NCBI GenBank assembly: GCA_920105625.2
Contig: OV050030.1
Span: forward strand, 244,063,889 to 244,127,888
From: Clusia tigrina
Lineage: Eukaryota > Arthropoda > Insecta > Diptera > Clusiidae
Direction: 5' to 3'
Length of the DNA stretch: 64,000 nt
Both the position numbers and the translations under genes were made by a program. Below, piece after piece: positions 11,571-23,326 of this stretch; position 1 is the stretch's first letter, and every line of letters starts with the position of its first letter. Under the pieces are notes generated by a model, which was given only the letters and a program-made list of their open reading frames with translations, did not search any database and was not told the DNA's origin.

Positions 11571-12061
11571 ATTGACAAGAGGCTCGAGTACTTTATTGTT
11601 ACAAAATTTCAAGGTTTTATGACGCTCCAGTAAAAAGTTACAAGCATTTGTATGTTGCAAACTTTGATAGGTGTAGGACGTACTGTATAGAAGTTAGGGC
11701 CATTTGAAGTTTTATCAGTGTTTGATTTGAGATTCAAGGGTAGCATAGCTTTGAGCGATAGATTAAATTCACAAGAGGCTCGAGCATTCAAGGGTAGCAT
11801 AGCTTTGAGCGATAGCTTAAATTGACAAGAGGCTCGAGTACTTTATTGTTACAAAATTTCAAGGTTTTATGACGCTCCAGTAAAAAGTTACAAGCATTTG
11901 TATGTTGCAAACTTTGATAGGTGTAGGACGTACCGTAGCGCCATTTGAAGTTTTATCAGTGTTTGATTTGGGACTCAAGGGTAACATAGCTTTGAGCGAT
12001 AGCTTAAATTGACAAGAGGCTCCAGTACTTTACTGTTACAAAATTTCAAGGTTTTATGACG
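11571..12061 (+). repeat. Segmental duplication, offset 1606, copy 1
   Basis: Contains ACGTACTGTATAG, GAGATTCAAGG, a 54-bp unit with the CGAGCATTCAAGG junction, the 9-bp-deleted CCGTAGCGCC (GTAGCG at 11935) and GGCTCCAGTACTTTACTG. The same order occurs at 13177-13667. Ends are approximate. Confidence 0.8.
11752..11805 (+). repeat. 54-bp truncated monomer, CATTC junction
   Basis: Junction CTCGAGCATTCAAGGG, differing from the common CACTC form by one C-to-T change. The variant is shared only with the unit at 13358, 1606 bp away. Confidence 0.9.
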
Positions 12062-12083
12062 CTGCAGTAAAAAGTTACAAGCA

Positions 12084-12904
12084 TTTGTATGTTGGAAACT
12101 TTGATAAGTGTAGGACATACCGTATAGAAGTTAGGGCCATTTGAAGATTTATCAGTTATTGATTTGGGACTCAAGGATAGCATAGCTTTGAGCGATAGCT
12201 TAAATTGAAAAGAGGCTCGAGTACTTTATTGTTACAAAATTTCAAGGTTTTATGACGCTGCAGTAAAAATTTACAAGCATTTGTATGTTGGAAACTTTGA
12301 TAGGTGTATGACATACCGTATAGAAGTTAGGGCCATTTGAAGATTTATCAGTTATTGATTTGGGACTCAAGGATAGCATAGCTTTGAGCGATAGCTTAAA
12401 TTGACTAGAGGCTCGAGTACTTTATTGTTACAAAATTTCAAGGTTTTATGACGCTGCAGTAAAAAGTTACAAGCATTTGTATGTTGCAAACTTTGATAGG
12501 TGTAGGACGTACCGTTAGGACAATTTGAAGTTTTATCAGTGTTTGATTTGGGACTCAAGGGTAACATAGCTTTGAGCGATAGCGTAAATTGACAAGAGGC
12601 TCCAGTACTTTACTGTTACAAAATTTCAAGGTTTTATGACGCTCCAGTAAAAAGTTACAAGCATTTGTATGTTGCAAACTTTGATAGGTGTTGGACGTAC
12701 CGTATAGAAGTTAGGGCCATTCGCAGTTTTATCAGTGTTTGAGTTGGCACTCAAGGGTAGCATAGCTTTGGCGCGATAACTTAAATTGACAAGAGGCTCG
12801 AGTACTTTATTGTTACAAAATTTCAAGGTTTTATGACGCTCCAGTAAAAAGTTACAAGCATTTGTATGTTGCAAACTTTGATAGGTATAGGATGCACCGT
12901 ATAG
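12084..12904 (+). repeat. Segmental duplication, offset 3914, copy 2
   Basis: Counterpart of 8170-8990 with the same ordered variant set. It differs at a few bases, for example AAGGATAGC and TTAGGACAA. Just past the right end it reads GAAGTTAGGG where copy 1 has GAAGAGAGGG. Confidence 0.75.
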
Positions 12905-13176
12905 AAGTTAGGGCCATTTGAAGATTTATCAGTGTTTGATTTGAGATTCAAGAGTAGCATAGCTTTGAGCGATAGCTTAAATTGACAAGAGGCTCGAGTA
13001 CTTTATTGTTACAAAATTTCAAGGTTTTATGACCCTTCAGTAAAAAGTTACAAGCATTTGTATGTTGCAAACTTTGATAGGTGTAGGACGTACCGTATAG
13101 AAATTAGGGCCATTTGAAGTTTTATTAGTGTTTGATTTGGGACTCATGGGTAGCATAGCTTTGAGCGATAACTTAA

Positions 13177-13667
13177 ATTGACAAGAGGCTCGAGTACTTT
13201 ATTGTTACAAAATTTCAAGGTTTTATGACGCTCCAGTAAAAAGTTACAAGCATTTGTATGTTGCAAACTTTGATAGGTGTAGGACGTACTGTATAGAAGT
13301 TAGGGCCATTTGAAGTTTTATCAGTGTTTGATTTGAGATTCAAGGGTAGCATAGCTTTGAGCGATAGATTAAATTCACAAGAGGCTCGAGCATTCAAGGG
13401 TAGCATAGCTTTGAGCGATAGCTTAAATTGACAAGAGGCTCGAGTACTTTATTGTTACAAAATTTCAAGGTTTTATGACGCTCCAGTAAAAAGTTACAAG
13501 CATTTGTATGTTGCAAACTTTGATAGGTGTAGGACGTACCGTAGCGCCATTTGAAGTTTTATCAGTGTTTGATTTGGGACTCAAGGGTAACATAGCTTTG
13601 AGCGATAGCTTAAATTGACAAGAGGCTCCAGTACTTTACTGTTACAAAATTTCAAGGTTTTATGACG
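13177..13667 (+). repeat. Segmental duplication, offset 1606, copy 2
   Basis: Counterpart of 11571-12061; GTAGCG is at 13541. Similarity ends where GCTGCAG (copy 1) aligns to GCTCCAG, followed by AAGTGACAAG in this copy. Confidence 0.8.
13358..13411 (+). repeat. 54-bp truncated monomer, CATTC junction
   Basis: Duplicate of the unit at 11752, with the same CGAGCATTCAAGG junction and TTCACAAG body. Confidence 0.9.
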
Positions 13668-13739
13668 CTCCAGTAAAAAGTGACAAGCATTTGTATGTTG
13701 CAAACTTTGATAGGTGTAGGACGTACCGTAGCAGAGCTT
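13599..13739 (+). repeat. 141-bp monomer with a unique 55-bp deletion
   Basis: The right end is missing. ACCGTA (positions 127-132) is joined directly to GCAGAGCTTT. GTA occurs at 130-132 and again at 185-187 of the normal monomer, so a deletion between two GTA microhomologies removes exactly 55 bp. I saw this junction only once. It sits directly beside a 54-bp unit. Confidence 0.88.
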
Positions 13740-13793
13740 TGAGCGATAGATTAAATTGACAAGAGGGTCGAATACTCAAGGGTAGCATAGCTT
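13740..13793 (+). repeat. 54-bp truncated monomer
   Basis: Junction GGGTCGAATACTCAAGG. Here the XhoI site is lost (GGTCGAAT instead of GCTCGAGT). It follows the 141-bp unit directly, giving two shortened monomers in a row. Confidence 0.88.
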
Positions 13794-14758
13794 TGAGCGA
13801 TAGCTTAAATTGACAAGAGGCTCGAGTAATTTATTGTTACAAAATTTCAAGGTTTTATGACGCTCCAGTAAAAAGTTACAAGCATTTGTATGTTGCAAAC
13901 TTTGATAGATGTAGGACGTACCGTATAGAAGTTAGGGCCATTTGAAGTTTTATCAGTGTTTGATTTGGGACTCAAGGATAGCATAGCTTTGAGCGATAGC
14001 TTAAATTGCCAAGAGGCTCGAGTACTTTATTGTTACAAAATTTCAAGGTTTTATGACGCTGCAGTAAAACGTTACAAGCATTTGTATGTTGGAAACTTTG
14101 ATAGGTGTATGACATACCGTATAGAAGTTAGGGCCATTTGAAGATTTATCAGTTATTGATTTGGGACTCAAGAGTAGCATAGCTTTGAGCGATAGCTTAA
14201 ATTGACTAGAGGCTGGAGTACTTTATTGTTACAAAATTTCAAGGTTTTATGACGCTGCAGTAAAAAGTTACAAGCATTTGTATGTTGCAAACTTTGATAG
14301 GTGTAGGACGTACCGTTAGGGCAATTTGAAGTTTTATCAGTGTTTGATTTGGGACTCAAGGGTAACATAGCGATAGCGTAAATTGACAAGAGGCGCGAGT
14401 ACTTTATTGTTACAAAATTTCAAGGTTTTATGACCCTCCAGTAAAAAGTTACAAGCATTTGTATGTTGCAAACTTTGATAGGTGTAGGACGTACCGTATA
14501 GAAATTAGGGCCATTTGAAGTTTTATTAGTGTTTGATTTGGGACTCAAGGGTAGCATAGCTTTGAGCGATAGCTTAAATTGACAAGAGGCTCGAGTACTT
14601 TATTGTTACAAAATATCAAGGTTTTATGACGCTGCAGTAAAAAGCTACTAGCATTTGTATGTTGCAAACTTTGATAGGTGTAGGAGGTACCGTATAGAAG
14701 TTAGGGCCATTTGAAGTTTTATCAGTGTTTGATTTGGGACTCAAGGGTAGCAGAGCTT

Positions 14759-14812
14759 TGAGCGATAGATTAAATTGACAAGAGGCTCGAGTACTCAAGG
14801 GTAGCATAGCTT
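14759..14812 (+). repeat. 54-bp truncated monomer
   Basis: Junction CTCGAGTACTCAAGGG, preceded by a full monomer carrying AAGCTACTAGC and GGAGGTACC. It lies exactly at the left edge of the 8710-bp-offset duplication and is absent from the other copy. Confidence 0.88.
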
Positions 14813-17690
14813 TGAGCGATAGCTTAAATTGACAAGAGGCTCGAGTACTTTATTGTTACAAAATTTCAAGGTTTTATGACGCTCCAGTAAAAAGTTACAA
14901 GCATTTGTATGTTGCAAACTTTGATAGATGTAGGACGTACCGTATAGAAGTTAGGGCCATTTGAAGTTTTATCAGTGTTTGATTTGGGACTCAAGGGTAG
15001 CATAGCTTTGAGCGATAGATTAAATTGAAAAGAGGCTCGAATACTTTATTGTTACAAAATTTCAAGGTTTTATGACGCTCCAGTAAAAAGTTACAAGCAT
15101 TTGTATGTTGCAAGCGTTGATAGGTGTAGGACGTACCGTATAGAAATTAGGGCCATTTGAAGTTTTATTAGTGTTTGATTTGGGACTCAAGGGTAGCATA
15201 GCTTTGAGCGATAACTTAAATTGACAAGAGGCTCGAGTACTTTATTGTTACAAAATTTCAAGGTTATATGACGCTCCAGTAAAAAGTTACAAGCATTTGT
15301 AAGTTGCAAACTTTGATAGGTGTAGGACGTACCGTATAGAAGTTAGGGCCATTTGAAGTTTCATCAGTGTTTGATTTGGGACTCAAGGGTAGCATAGCTT
15401 TGAGCGATAGCTTAAATTGACAAGAGGCTCGAGTACTTTATTGTTACAAAATTTCAAGGTTTTATGACGCTCCAGTAAAAAGTTACAAGCATTTGTATGT
15501 TGCAAACTTTGATAGGTGTAGGACGTACCGTAGCGCCATTTGAAGTTTTATTATGTTTGATTTGGGATTCAAGGGTAGCATAGCTTTAAGCGATAGCTTA
15601 GATTGACAAGAGGCTCGAGTACTTTATTGCTATAAAATTTCAAGGTTTTATGACGCTCCAGTAAAAAGTTACAAGCATTTGTATGTTGGAAACTTTGATA
15701 GGTGTAGGACATACCGTATAGAAGTTAGGGCCTTTGAAGATTTATCAGTTATTGATTTGGGACTCAAGGGTAGCATAGCTTTGAGCGATAGCTTAAATTG
15801 ACTAGAGGCTCGAGTACTTTATTGTTACAAAATTTCAAGGTTTTATGACGCTGCAGTAAAAAGTTACAAGCATTTGTATGTTGGAAACTTTGATAGGTGT
15901 ATGACATACCGTAGAGAAGTTAGGGCAATTTGAAGATTTATCAGTTATTAATTTGGGACTCAAGGGTAGCATAGCTTTGAGCGATAGCTTAAATTGACTA
16001 GAGGCTCGAGTACTTTATTGTTACAAAATTTCAAGGTTTTATGACGCTGCAGTAAAAAGTTACAGGCATTTGTATGTTGCAAACTTTGATAGGTGTAGGA
16101 CGTACCGTTAGGGCAATTTGTAGTTTTATCAGTGTTTGATTTGGGACTCAAGGGTAACATAGCTTTGAGCGATAGCGTAAATTGACAAGAGGCTCCAGTA
16201 CTTTACTGTTACAAAATTTCAAGGTTTTATGACGCTCCAGTAAAAAGTTACAAGCATTTGTATGTTGCAAACTTTGATAGGTATTGGACGTACCGTATAG
16301 AAGTTAGGGCCATTCGCAGTTTTATCCGTGTTTGAGTTGGCACTCAAGGGTAGCATAGCTTTGGCGCGATAACTTAAATTGACAAGAGGCTCGAGTACTT
16401 TATTGTTACAAAATTTCAAGGTTTTATGACGCTGCAGTAAAAAGTTACAAGCATTTGTATGTTGCAAACTTTGATAGGTGTAGGACGTACCGTTAGGGCA
16501 ATTTGAAGTTTTATCAGTGTTTGATTTGGGACTCAAGGGTAACATAGCTTTGAGCGATAGCGTAAATTGACAAGAGGCTCCAGTACTTTACTGTTACAAA
16601 ATTTCAAGGTTTTATGACGCTCCAGTAAAAAGTTACAAGCATTTGTATGTTGCAAACTTTGATAGGTGTTGGACGTACCGTATAGAAGTTAGGGCCATTC
16701 GCAGTTTTATTCGTGTTTGAGTTGGCACTCAAGGGTAGCATAGCTTTGGCGCGATACCTTAAATTGACAAGAGTCTCGAGTACTTTATTGATAAAAAATT
16801 TCAAGGTTTTATGATGCTCCAGTAAAAAGTTACAAGCATTTGTATGTTGCAAACTTTGATAGGTGTAGGACGTACCGTATAGAAGTTAGGGCCATTTGAA
16901 GTTTTATCAGTGTTTGATTTGGGACTCAAGGGTATCATAGCTTTGAGCGATAGCTTAAATTGACAAGAGGCTCGAGTACTTTATTATTACAAAATTTCAA
17001 TGTTTTATAACGCTCCAGTAAAAAGTTACAAGCATTTATATGTTGCAAACTTTGATAGGTGTAGGACGTACCGTATAGAAGTTAGGGCCATTTGAAATTT
17101 TATCAGTGTTTGATTTGGGACTCAAGGGTATCATAGCTTTGAGCGATAGCTTAAATTGACAAGAGGCTCGAGTACTTTATTATTACAAAATTTCAATGTT
17201 TTATAACGCTCCAGTAAAAAGTTACAAGCATTTATATGTTGCAAACTTTGATAGGTGTAGGACGTACCGTATAGAAGTTAGGGCCATTTGAAGTTTTATC
17301 AGTGTTTGATTTTGGACTCAAGGGTAGCATAGCTTTGAGCGATAGCTTCAATTGAGAAGAGGCTCGAGTACTTTATTGTTACAAAGTTTCAAGGTTTTAT
17401 GACGCACCAGAAAAAGTTACAAGCATTTGTATGTTGCAAACTTTGATAGGTGTAGGACGTACCGTATAGAAGTTAGGGCCATTTGAAGTTCTATCAGTGT
17501 TTGACTTGGGACTCAAGGGTAGCATAGCTTTCAGCGATAGCTTAAATTGACAAGAGGGTCGAGTACTTTATTGTTACAAAATTTCAAGTTTTTATGACAC
17601 TCCAGTAAAAAGTTATAGCATTTGTATGTTGCAAACTTTGATAGATGTAGGACGTAACGTATAGAAGTTAGGGCCATTTGAAGTTTTATC
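14813..17690 (+). repeat. Large segmental duplication (offsets 8710/9483/9287), copy 1
   Basis: About 2.9 kb recurs at 23523-26977. Matching markers include TTGATAGATG at 14921 and 23631 (offset 8710), TTATTATTAC at 16981 and 26464 (9483), and TCAAGTTTTT at 17584 and 26871 (9287). The offset steps are explained by an extra 773-bp block in copy 2 and an extra single monomer (196 bp) in copy 1. The right end is approximate. Confidence 0.82.
16932..17323 (+). repeat. Single-monomer tandem duplication
   Basis: Two adjacent monomers share GGTATCATAG, TTATTATTAC, CAATGTTTTATAAC and ATTTATATG, with TTATTATTAC at 16981 and 17177 (196 bp apart). The paralogous block near 26464 has only one such monomer. 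One difference between the two copies is TTGAAATTTTATC at about 17091. Ends are approximate. Confidence 0.82.
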
Positions 17691-17725
17691 AGTGTTTGAT
17701 TTGAGATTCAAGGGTAGCATAGCTT

Positions 17726-17780
17726 TGAGCGATAGATTAAATTCACAAGAGGCTCGAGCCCCCCTAGGGTAGCATAGCTT
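17726..17780 (+). repeat. 55-bp truncated monomer with CCCCCC junction (1 of 5)
   Basis: The junction reads CTCGAGCCCCCCTAGGG in place of CTCGAGCACTCAAGGG. This adds one base, a six-C run (17759-17764) and an AvrII site (CCTAGG). The body GATTAAATTCACAAG shows it derives from the common TTCACAAG truncated unit. Confidence 0.92.
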
Positions 17781-18172
17781 TGAGCGATAGCTTAAATTGA
17801 CAAGAGGCTCGAGTACTTTATTGTTACAAAATTTCAAGGTTTTATGACGCTCCAGTAAAAAGTTACAAGCATTTGTATGTTGCAAACTTTGATAGGTGTA
17901 GGACGTACCGTATAGAAATTAGGGCCATTTGAAGTTTTATTAGTGTTTGATTTGGGCTTCAAGGGTAGCATAGCTTTGAGCGATAGCTTAAATTGGCAAG
18001 AGGCTCGAGTACTTTATTGTTACAAAATTTCAAGGTTTTATGACGCTCTAGTAAAAAGTTACTAGCATTTGTATGTTGCACACTTTGATAGGTGTAGGAG
18101 GTACCGTATAGAAGTTAGGGCCATTTGAAGTTTTATCAGTGTTTGATTTGGGACTGAAGGGTAGCATAGCTT

Positions 18173-18226
18173 TGAGCGATAGATTAAATTGACAGGAGGC
18201 TCGAGTTCTCAAGGGTAGCATAGCTT
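18173..18226 (+). repeat. 54-bp truncated monomer, TTCTC junction
   Basis: Junction CTCGAGTTCTCAAGGG with a GACAGGAGG body. The parent monomer may have been the CTCGAGTTCTTT variant seen near 800 and 4930, or the T may be a later substitution. Copies are at 20278, 21364 and 27264. Confidence 0.9.
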
Positions 18227-19188
18227 TGAGCGATAGATTAAATTGAAAAGAGGCTCGAGTACTTTATTGGTACAAAATTTCAAAGTTTTATGACGCTCCA
18301 GTAAAAAGTTACAAGCATTTGTATGTTGCAAGCGTTGATAGGTGTAGGACGTACCGTATAGAAGTTAGGGCCATTTGAAGATTTATCAGTTATTGATTTG
18401 GGACTCAAGGGTAGCATAGCTTTGAACGCTTAAATTGACTAGAGGCTCGAGTACTTTATTGTTACAAAATTTCAAGGTTTTATGACGCTGCAGTAAAACG
18501 TTACAAGCATTTGTATGTTGGAAGCTTTGATAGGTGTATGACATACCGTATAGAAGTTAGGGCCATTTGAAGATTTATCAGTTATTGATTTGGGACTCAA
18601 GGGTAGCATAGCTTTGAGCGATAGCTTAAATTGACTAGAGGCTCGAGTACTTTATTGTTACAAAATTTCAAGGTTTTATGACGCTGCAGTAAAAAGTTAC
18701 AAGCATTTGTATGTTGCAAACTTTGATAGGTGTAGGACGTACCGTTAGGGCAATTTGAAGTTTTATCAGTGTTTGATTTGGGACTCAAGGGTAACATAGC
18801 GATAGCGTAAATTGACAAGAGGCTCCAGTACTTTACTGTTACAAAATTTCAAGGTTTTATGACGCTCCAGTAAAAAGTTACAAGCATTTGTATGTTGCAA
18901 ACTTTGATAGGTGTTGGACGTACCGTATAGAAGTTAGGGCCATTCGCAGTTTTATCAGTGTTTGAGTTGGCACTCAAGGGTAGCATAGCTTTGGCGCGAT
19001 AACTTAAATTGACAAGAGGCTCGAGTACTTTATTGTTACAAAATTTCAAGGTTTTATGACGCTCCAGTAAAAAGTTACAAGCATTTGTATGTTGCAAACT
19101 TTGATAGGTATAGGATGCACTGTATAGAAGTGAGGGCCATTTGAAGTTTTATCAGTGTTTGATTTGAGATTCAAGGGTAGCATAGCTT

Positions 19189-19242
19189 TGAGCGATAGAT
19201 TAAATTCACAAGAGGCTCGAGCACTCAAGGGTAGCATAGCTT
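19189..19242 (+). repeat. 54-bp truncated monomer
   Basis: Junction CGAGCACTCAAGG with TTCACAAG body, inside iteration 1 of the C6-terminated HOR. Copied at 22630 (3441 bp away) and similar to 21806. Confidence 0.9.
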
Positions 19243-19830
19243 TGAGCGATAGCTTAAATTGACAAGAGGCTCGAGTACTTTATTGCTACAAAATTTCAAG
19301 GTTTTATGACGCTTAAGTAAAAAGTTACAAGCATTTGTATGTTGCAAACTTTGATAGGTATAGGATGCACCGTATAGAAGTTAGGGCCATTTGAAGATTT
19401 ATCAGTGTTTGATTTGAGATTCAAGAGTAGCATAGCTTTGAGCGATAGCTTAAATTGACAAGAGGCGCGAGTACTTTATTGTTACAAAATTTTAAGGTTT
19501 TATGACCCTCCAGTAAAAAGTTACAAGCATTTGTATGTTGCAAACTTTGATAGGTGTAGGACGTACCGTATAGAAATTAGGGCCATTTGAAGTTTTATTA
19601 GTGTTTGATTTGGGACTCAAGGGTAGCATAGCTTTGAGCGATAGCTTAAATTGACAAGAGGCTCGAGTACTTTATTGTTACAAAATATCAAGGTTTTATG
19701 ACGCTGCAGTAAAAAGCTACTAGCATTTGTATGTTGCAAACTTTGATAGGTGTAGGAGGTACCGTATAGAAGTTAGGGCCATTTGAAGTTTTATCAGTAT
19801 TTGATTTGGGACTCAAGGGTAGCAGAGCTT

Positions 19831-19885
19831 TGAGCGATAGATTAAATTCACAAGAGGCTCGAGCCCCCCTAGGGTAGCATAGCTT
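19831..19885 (+). repeat. 55-bp truncated monomer with CCCCCC junction (2 of 5)
   Basis: CCCCCC at 19864-19869, 2105 bp after the first. It is preceded by a monomer ending GGTAGCAGAGC instead of GGTAGCATAGC. Confidence 0.92.
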
Positions 19886-20277
19886 TGAGCGATAGCTTAA
19901 ATTGACAAGAGGCTCGAGTACTTTATTGTTACAAAATTTCAAGGTTTTATGACGCTCCAGTAAAAAGTTACAAGCATTTGTATGTTGCAAACTTTGATAG
20001 GTGTAGGACGTACCGTATAGAAATTAGGGCCATTTGAAGTTTTATTAGTGTTTGATTTGGGCTTCAAGGGTAGCATAGCTTTGAGCGATAGCTTAAATTG
20101 ACAAGAGGCTCGAGTACTTTATTGTTACAAAATTTCAAGGTTTTATGACGCTCTAGTAAAAAGTTACTAGCATTTGTATGTTGCAAACTTTGATAGGTGT
20201 AGGAGGTACCGTATAGAAGTTAGGGCCATTTGAAGTTTTATCAGTGTTTGATTTGGGACTGAAGGGTAGCATAGCTT

Positions 20278-20331
20278 TGAGCGATAGATTAAATTGACAG
20301 GAGGCTCGAGTTCTCAAGGGTAGCATAGCTT
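20278..20331 (+). repeat. 54-bp truncated monomer, TTCTC junction
   Basis: Copy of the 18173 unit, 2105 bp downstream, with the same GACAGGAGG body. Confidence 0.9.
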
Positions 20332-20916
20332 TGAGCGATAGATTAAATTGAGAAGAGGCTCGAGTACTTTATTGGTACAAAATTTCAAAGTTTCATGACG
20401 CTCCAGTAAAAAGTTACAAGCATTTGTATGTTGCAAGCGTTGATAGGTGTAGGACGTACCGTATAGAAGTTAGGGCCATTTGAAGATTTATCAGTTATTG
20501 ATTTGGGACTCAAGTGTAGCATAGCTTTGAACGCTTAAATTGACTAGAGGCTCGAGTACTTTATTGTTACAAAATTTCAAGGTTTTATGACGCTGCAGTA
20601 AAACGTTACAAGCATTTGTATGTTGCAAACTTTGATAGGTGTTGGACGTACCGTATAGAAGTTAGGGCCATTCGCAGTTTTATCAGTGTTTGAGTTGGCA
20701 CTCAAGGGTAGCATAGCTTTGGCGCGATAACTTAAATTGACAAGTGGCTCGAGTACTTTATTGTTACAAAATTTCAAGGTTTTATGACGCTCCAGTAAAA
20801 AGTTACAAGCATTTGTATGTTGCAAACTTTGATAGGTATAGGATGCACTGTATAGAAGTGAGGGCCATTTGAAGTTTTATCAGTGTTTGATTTGGGACTC
20901 AAGGGTAGCAGAGCTT

Positions 20917-20971
20917 TGAGCGATAGATTAAATTCACAAGAGGCTCGAGCCCCCCTAGGGTAGCATAGCTT
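20917..20971 (+). repeat. 55-bp truncated monomer with CCCCCC junction (3 of 5)
   Basis: CCCCCC at 20950-20955, 1086 bp after the second copy. The preceding monomer is a chimera: GGATGCACTG/GTGAGGGCC on its left, TTTGGGACTC/GCAGAGC on its right. Confidence 0.92.
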
Positions 20972-21363
20972 TGAGCGATAGCTTAAATTGACAAGAGGCT
21001 CGAGTACTTTATTGTTACAAAATTTCAAGGTTTTATGACGCTCCAGTAAAAAGTTACAAGCATTTGTATGTTGCAAACTTTGATAGGTGTAGGACGTACC
21101 GTATAGAAATTAGGGCCATTTGAAGTTTTATTAGTGTTTGATTTGGGCTTCAAGGGTAGCTTAGCTTTGAGCGATAGCTTAAATTGACAAGAGGCTCGAA
21201 TACTTTATTGTTACAAAATTTCAAGGTTTTATGACGCTCTAGTAAAAAGTTACTAGCATTTGTATGTTGCAAACTTTGATAGGTGTAGGAGGTACCGTAT
21301 AGAAGTAAAGGCCATTTGAAGTTTTATCAGTGTTTGATTTGGGACTGAAGGGTAGCATAGCTT

Positions 21364-21417
21364 TGAGCGATAGATTAAATTGACAGGAGGCTCGAGTTCT
21401 CAAGGGTAGCATAGCTT
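21364..21417 (+). repeat. 54-bp truncated monomer, TTCTC junction
   Basis: Third copy of the GACAGGAGG/TTCTC unit, 1086 bp after the one at 20278. The preceding monomer has GAAGTAAAGGCC. Confidence 0.9.
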
Positions 21418-21805
21418 TGAGCGATAGATTAAATTGAAAAGAGGCTCGAGTACTTTATTGGTACAAAATTTCAAAGTTTTATGACGCTCCAGTAAAAAGT
21501 TACAAGCATTTGTATGTTGCAAGCGTTGATAGGTGTAGGACGTACCGTATAGAAGTTAGGGCCATTTGAAGATTTATCAGTTATTGATTTGGGACTCAAG
21601 GGTAGCATAGCTTTGAACGCTTAAATTGACAAGAGGCTCGAGTACTTTATTGTTACAAAATTTCAAGGTTTTATGACGCTCCAGTAAAAAGTTACAAGCA
21701 TTTGTATGTTGCAAACTTTGATAGGTATAGGATGCACTGTATAGAAGTGAGGGCCATTTGAAGTTTTATCAGTGTTTGATTTGAGATTCAAGGGTAGCAT
21801 AGCTT

Positions 21806-21859
21806 TGAGCGATAGATTAAATTCACAAGAGGCTCGAGCACTCAAGGGTAGCATAGCTT
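21806..21859 (+). repeat. 54-bp truncated monomer
   Basis: CACTC junction with TTCACAAG body. It is followed by GCTACAAAATTTC and GCTTAAGTAAAA, as after 19189 and 22630. Confidence 0.9.
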
Positions 21860-22629
21860 TGAGCGATAGCTTAAATTGACAAGAGGCTCGAGTACTTTAT
21901 TGCTACAAAATTTCAAGGTTTTATGACGCTTAAGTAAAAAGTTACAAGCATTTGTATGTTGCAAACTTTGATAGGTATAGGATGCACCGTATAGAAGTTA
22001 GGGCCATTTGAAGATTTATCAGTTATTGATTTGGGACTCAAGGGTAGCATAGCTTTGAGCGATAGCTTAAATTGACTAGAGGCTCGAGTACTTTATTGTT
22101 ACAAAATTTCAAGGTTTTATGACGCTGCAGTAAAAAGTTACAAGCATTTGTATGTTGCAAACTTTGATAGGTGTAGGACGTACCGTTAGGGCAATTTGAA
22201 GTTTTATCAGTGTTTGATTTGGGACTCAAGGGTAACATAGCGATAGCGTAAATTGACAAGAGGCTCCAGTACTTTACTGTTACAAAATTTCAAGGTTTTA
22301 TGACGCTCCAGTAAAAAGTTACAAGCATTTGTATGTTGCAAACTTTGATAGGTGTTGGACGTACCGTATAGAAGTTAGGGCCATTCGCAGTTTTATCAGT
22401 GTTTGAGTTGGCACTCAAGGGTAGCATAGCTTTGGCGCGATAACTTAAATTGACAAGAGGCTCGAGTACTTTATTGTTACAAAATTTCAAGGTTTTATGA
22501 CGCTCCAGTAAAAAGTTACAAGCATTTGTATGTTGCAAACTTTGATAGGTATAGGATGCACTGTATAGAAGTGAGGGCCATTTGAAGTTTTATCAGTGTT
22601 TGATTTGAGATTCAAGGGTAGCATAGCTT

Positions 22630-22683
22630 TGAGCGATAGATTAAATTCACAAGAGGCTCGAGCACTCAAGGGTAGCATAGCTT
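22630..22683 (+). repeat. 54-bp truncated monomer
   Basis: CACTC junction with TTCACAAG body. Paralogue of 19189 at the 3441-bp offset. Confidence 0.9.
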
Positions 22684-23271
22684 TGAGCGATAGCTTAAAT
22701 TGACAAGAGGCTCGAGTACTTTATTGCTACAAAATTTCAAGGTTTTATGACGCTTAAGTAAAAAGTTACAAGCATTTGTATGTTGCAAACTTTGATAGGT
22801 ATAGGATGCACCGTATAGAAGTTAGGGCCATTTGAAGATTTATCAGTGTTTGATTTGAGATTCAAGAGTAGCATAGCTTTGAGCGATAGCTTAAATTGAC
22901 AAGAGGCGCGAGTACTTTATTGTTACAAAATTTCAAGGTTTTATGACCCTCCAGTAAAAAGTTACAAGCATTTGTATGTTGCAAACTTTGATAGGTGTAG
23001 GACGTACCGTATAGAAATTAGGGCCATTTGAAGTTTTATTAGTGTTTGATTTGGGACTCAAGGGTAGCATAGCTTTGAGCGATAGCTTAAATTGACAAGA
23101 GGCTCGAGTACTTTATTGTTACAAAATATCAAGGTTTTATGACGCTGCAGTAAAAAGCTACTAGCATTTGTATGTTGCAAACTTTGATAGGTGTAGGAGG
23201 TACCGTATAGAAGTTAGGGCCATTTGAAGTTTTATCAGTATTTGATTTGGGACTCAAGGGTAGCAGAGCTT

Positions 23272-23326
23272 TGAGCGATAGATTAAATTCACAAGAGGCT
23301 CGAGCCCCCCTAGGGTAGCATAGCTT
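23272..23326 (+). repeat. 55-bp truncated monomer with CCCCCC junction (4 of 5)
   Basis: CCCCCC at 23305-23310, 3441 bp after the copy at 19864. It closes iteration 3; to its right a GGTCTTCAGGGG monomer leads into the large duplication copy 2. Confidence 0.92.

Larger units (their letters stand above)
17781..19885 (+). repeat. C6-terminated HOR iteration 1 (2105 bp)
   Basis: Runs from just after one CCCCCC unit through the next. Order of markers: GAAATTAGGG; GGGCTTCAAGG; GCTCTAG; 54-bp TTCTC unit; GGTACAAAATTTCAAAG; TTTGAACGCTTAAATT (18421); AACATAGCGATAGCG; ATTCGCAG with TTTGGCGCG; GGATGCACTG; 54-bp CACTC unit; GCTTAAGTAAAAAG; GACCCTCC; AAATATCAAGG; AAGCTACTAGC; CCCCCC unit. Confidence 0.83.
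19886..20971 (+). repeat. C6-terminated HOR iteration 2 (1086 bp, internally deleted)
   Basis: Starts like iteration 1 up to TTTGAACGCTTAAATT (20526) and GCTGCAGTAAAACG, then passes directly to the GTTGGACG/ATTCGCAG monomer. After GTGAGGGCC it passes directly to the CCCCCC unit. It therefore lacks two multi-monomer blocks present in iteration 1. Confidence 0.82.
20972..23326 (+). repeat. C6-terminated HOR iteration 3 (2355 bp)
   Basis: Like iteration 1 to TTTGAACGC (21612), then it jumps to the GGATGCACTG monomer and contains that monomer with its 54-bp unit twice (21806 and 22630). From 22038 to 23326 it matches 18597-19885 at a 3441-bp offset. Confidence 0.82.
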
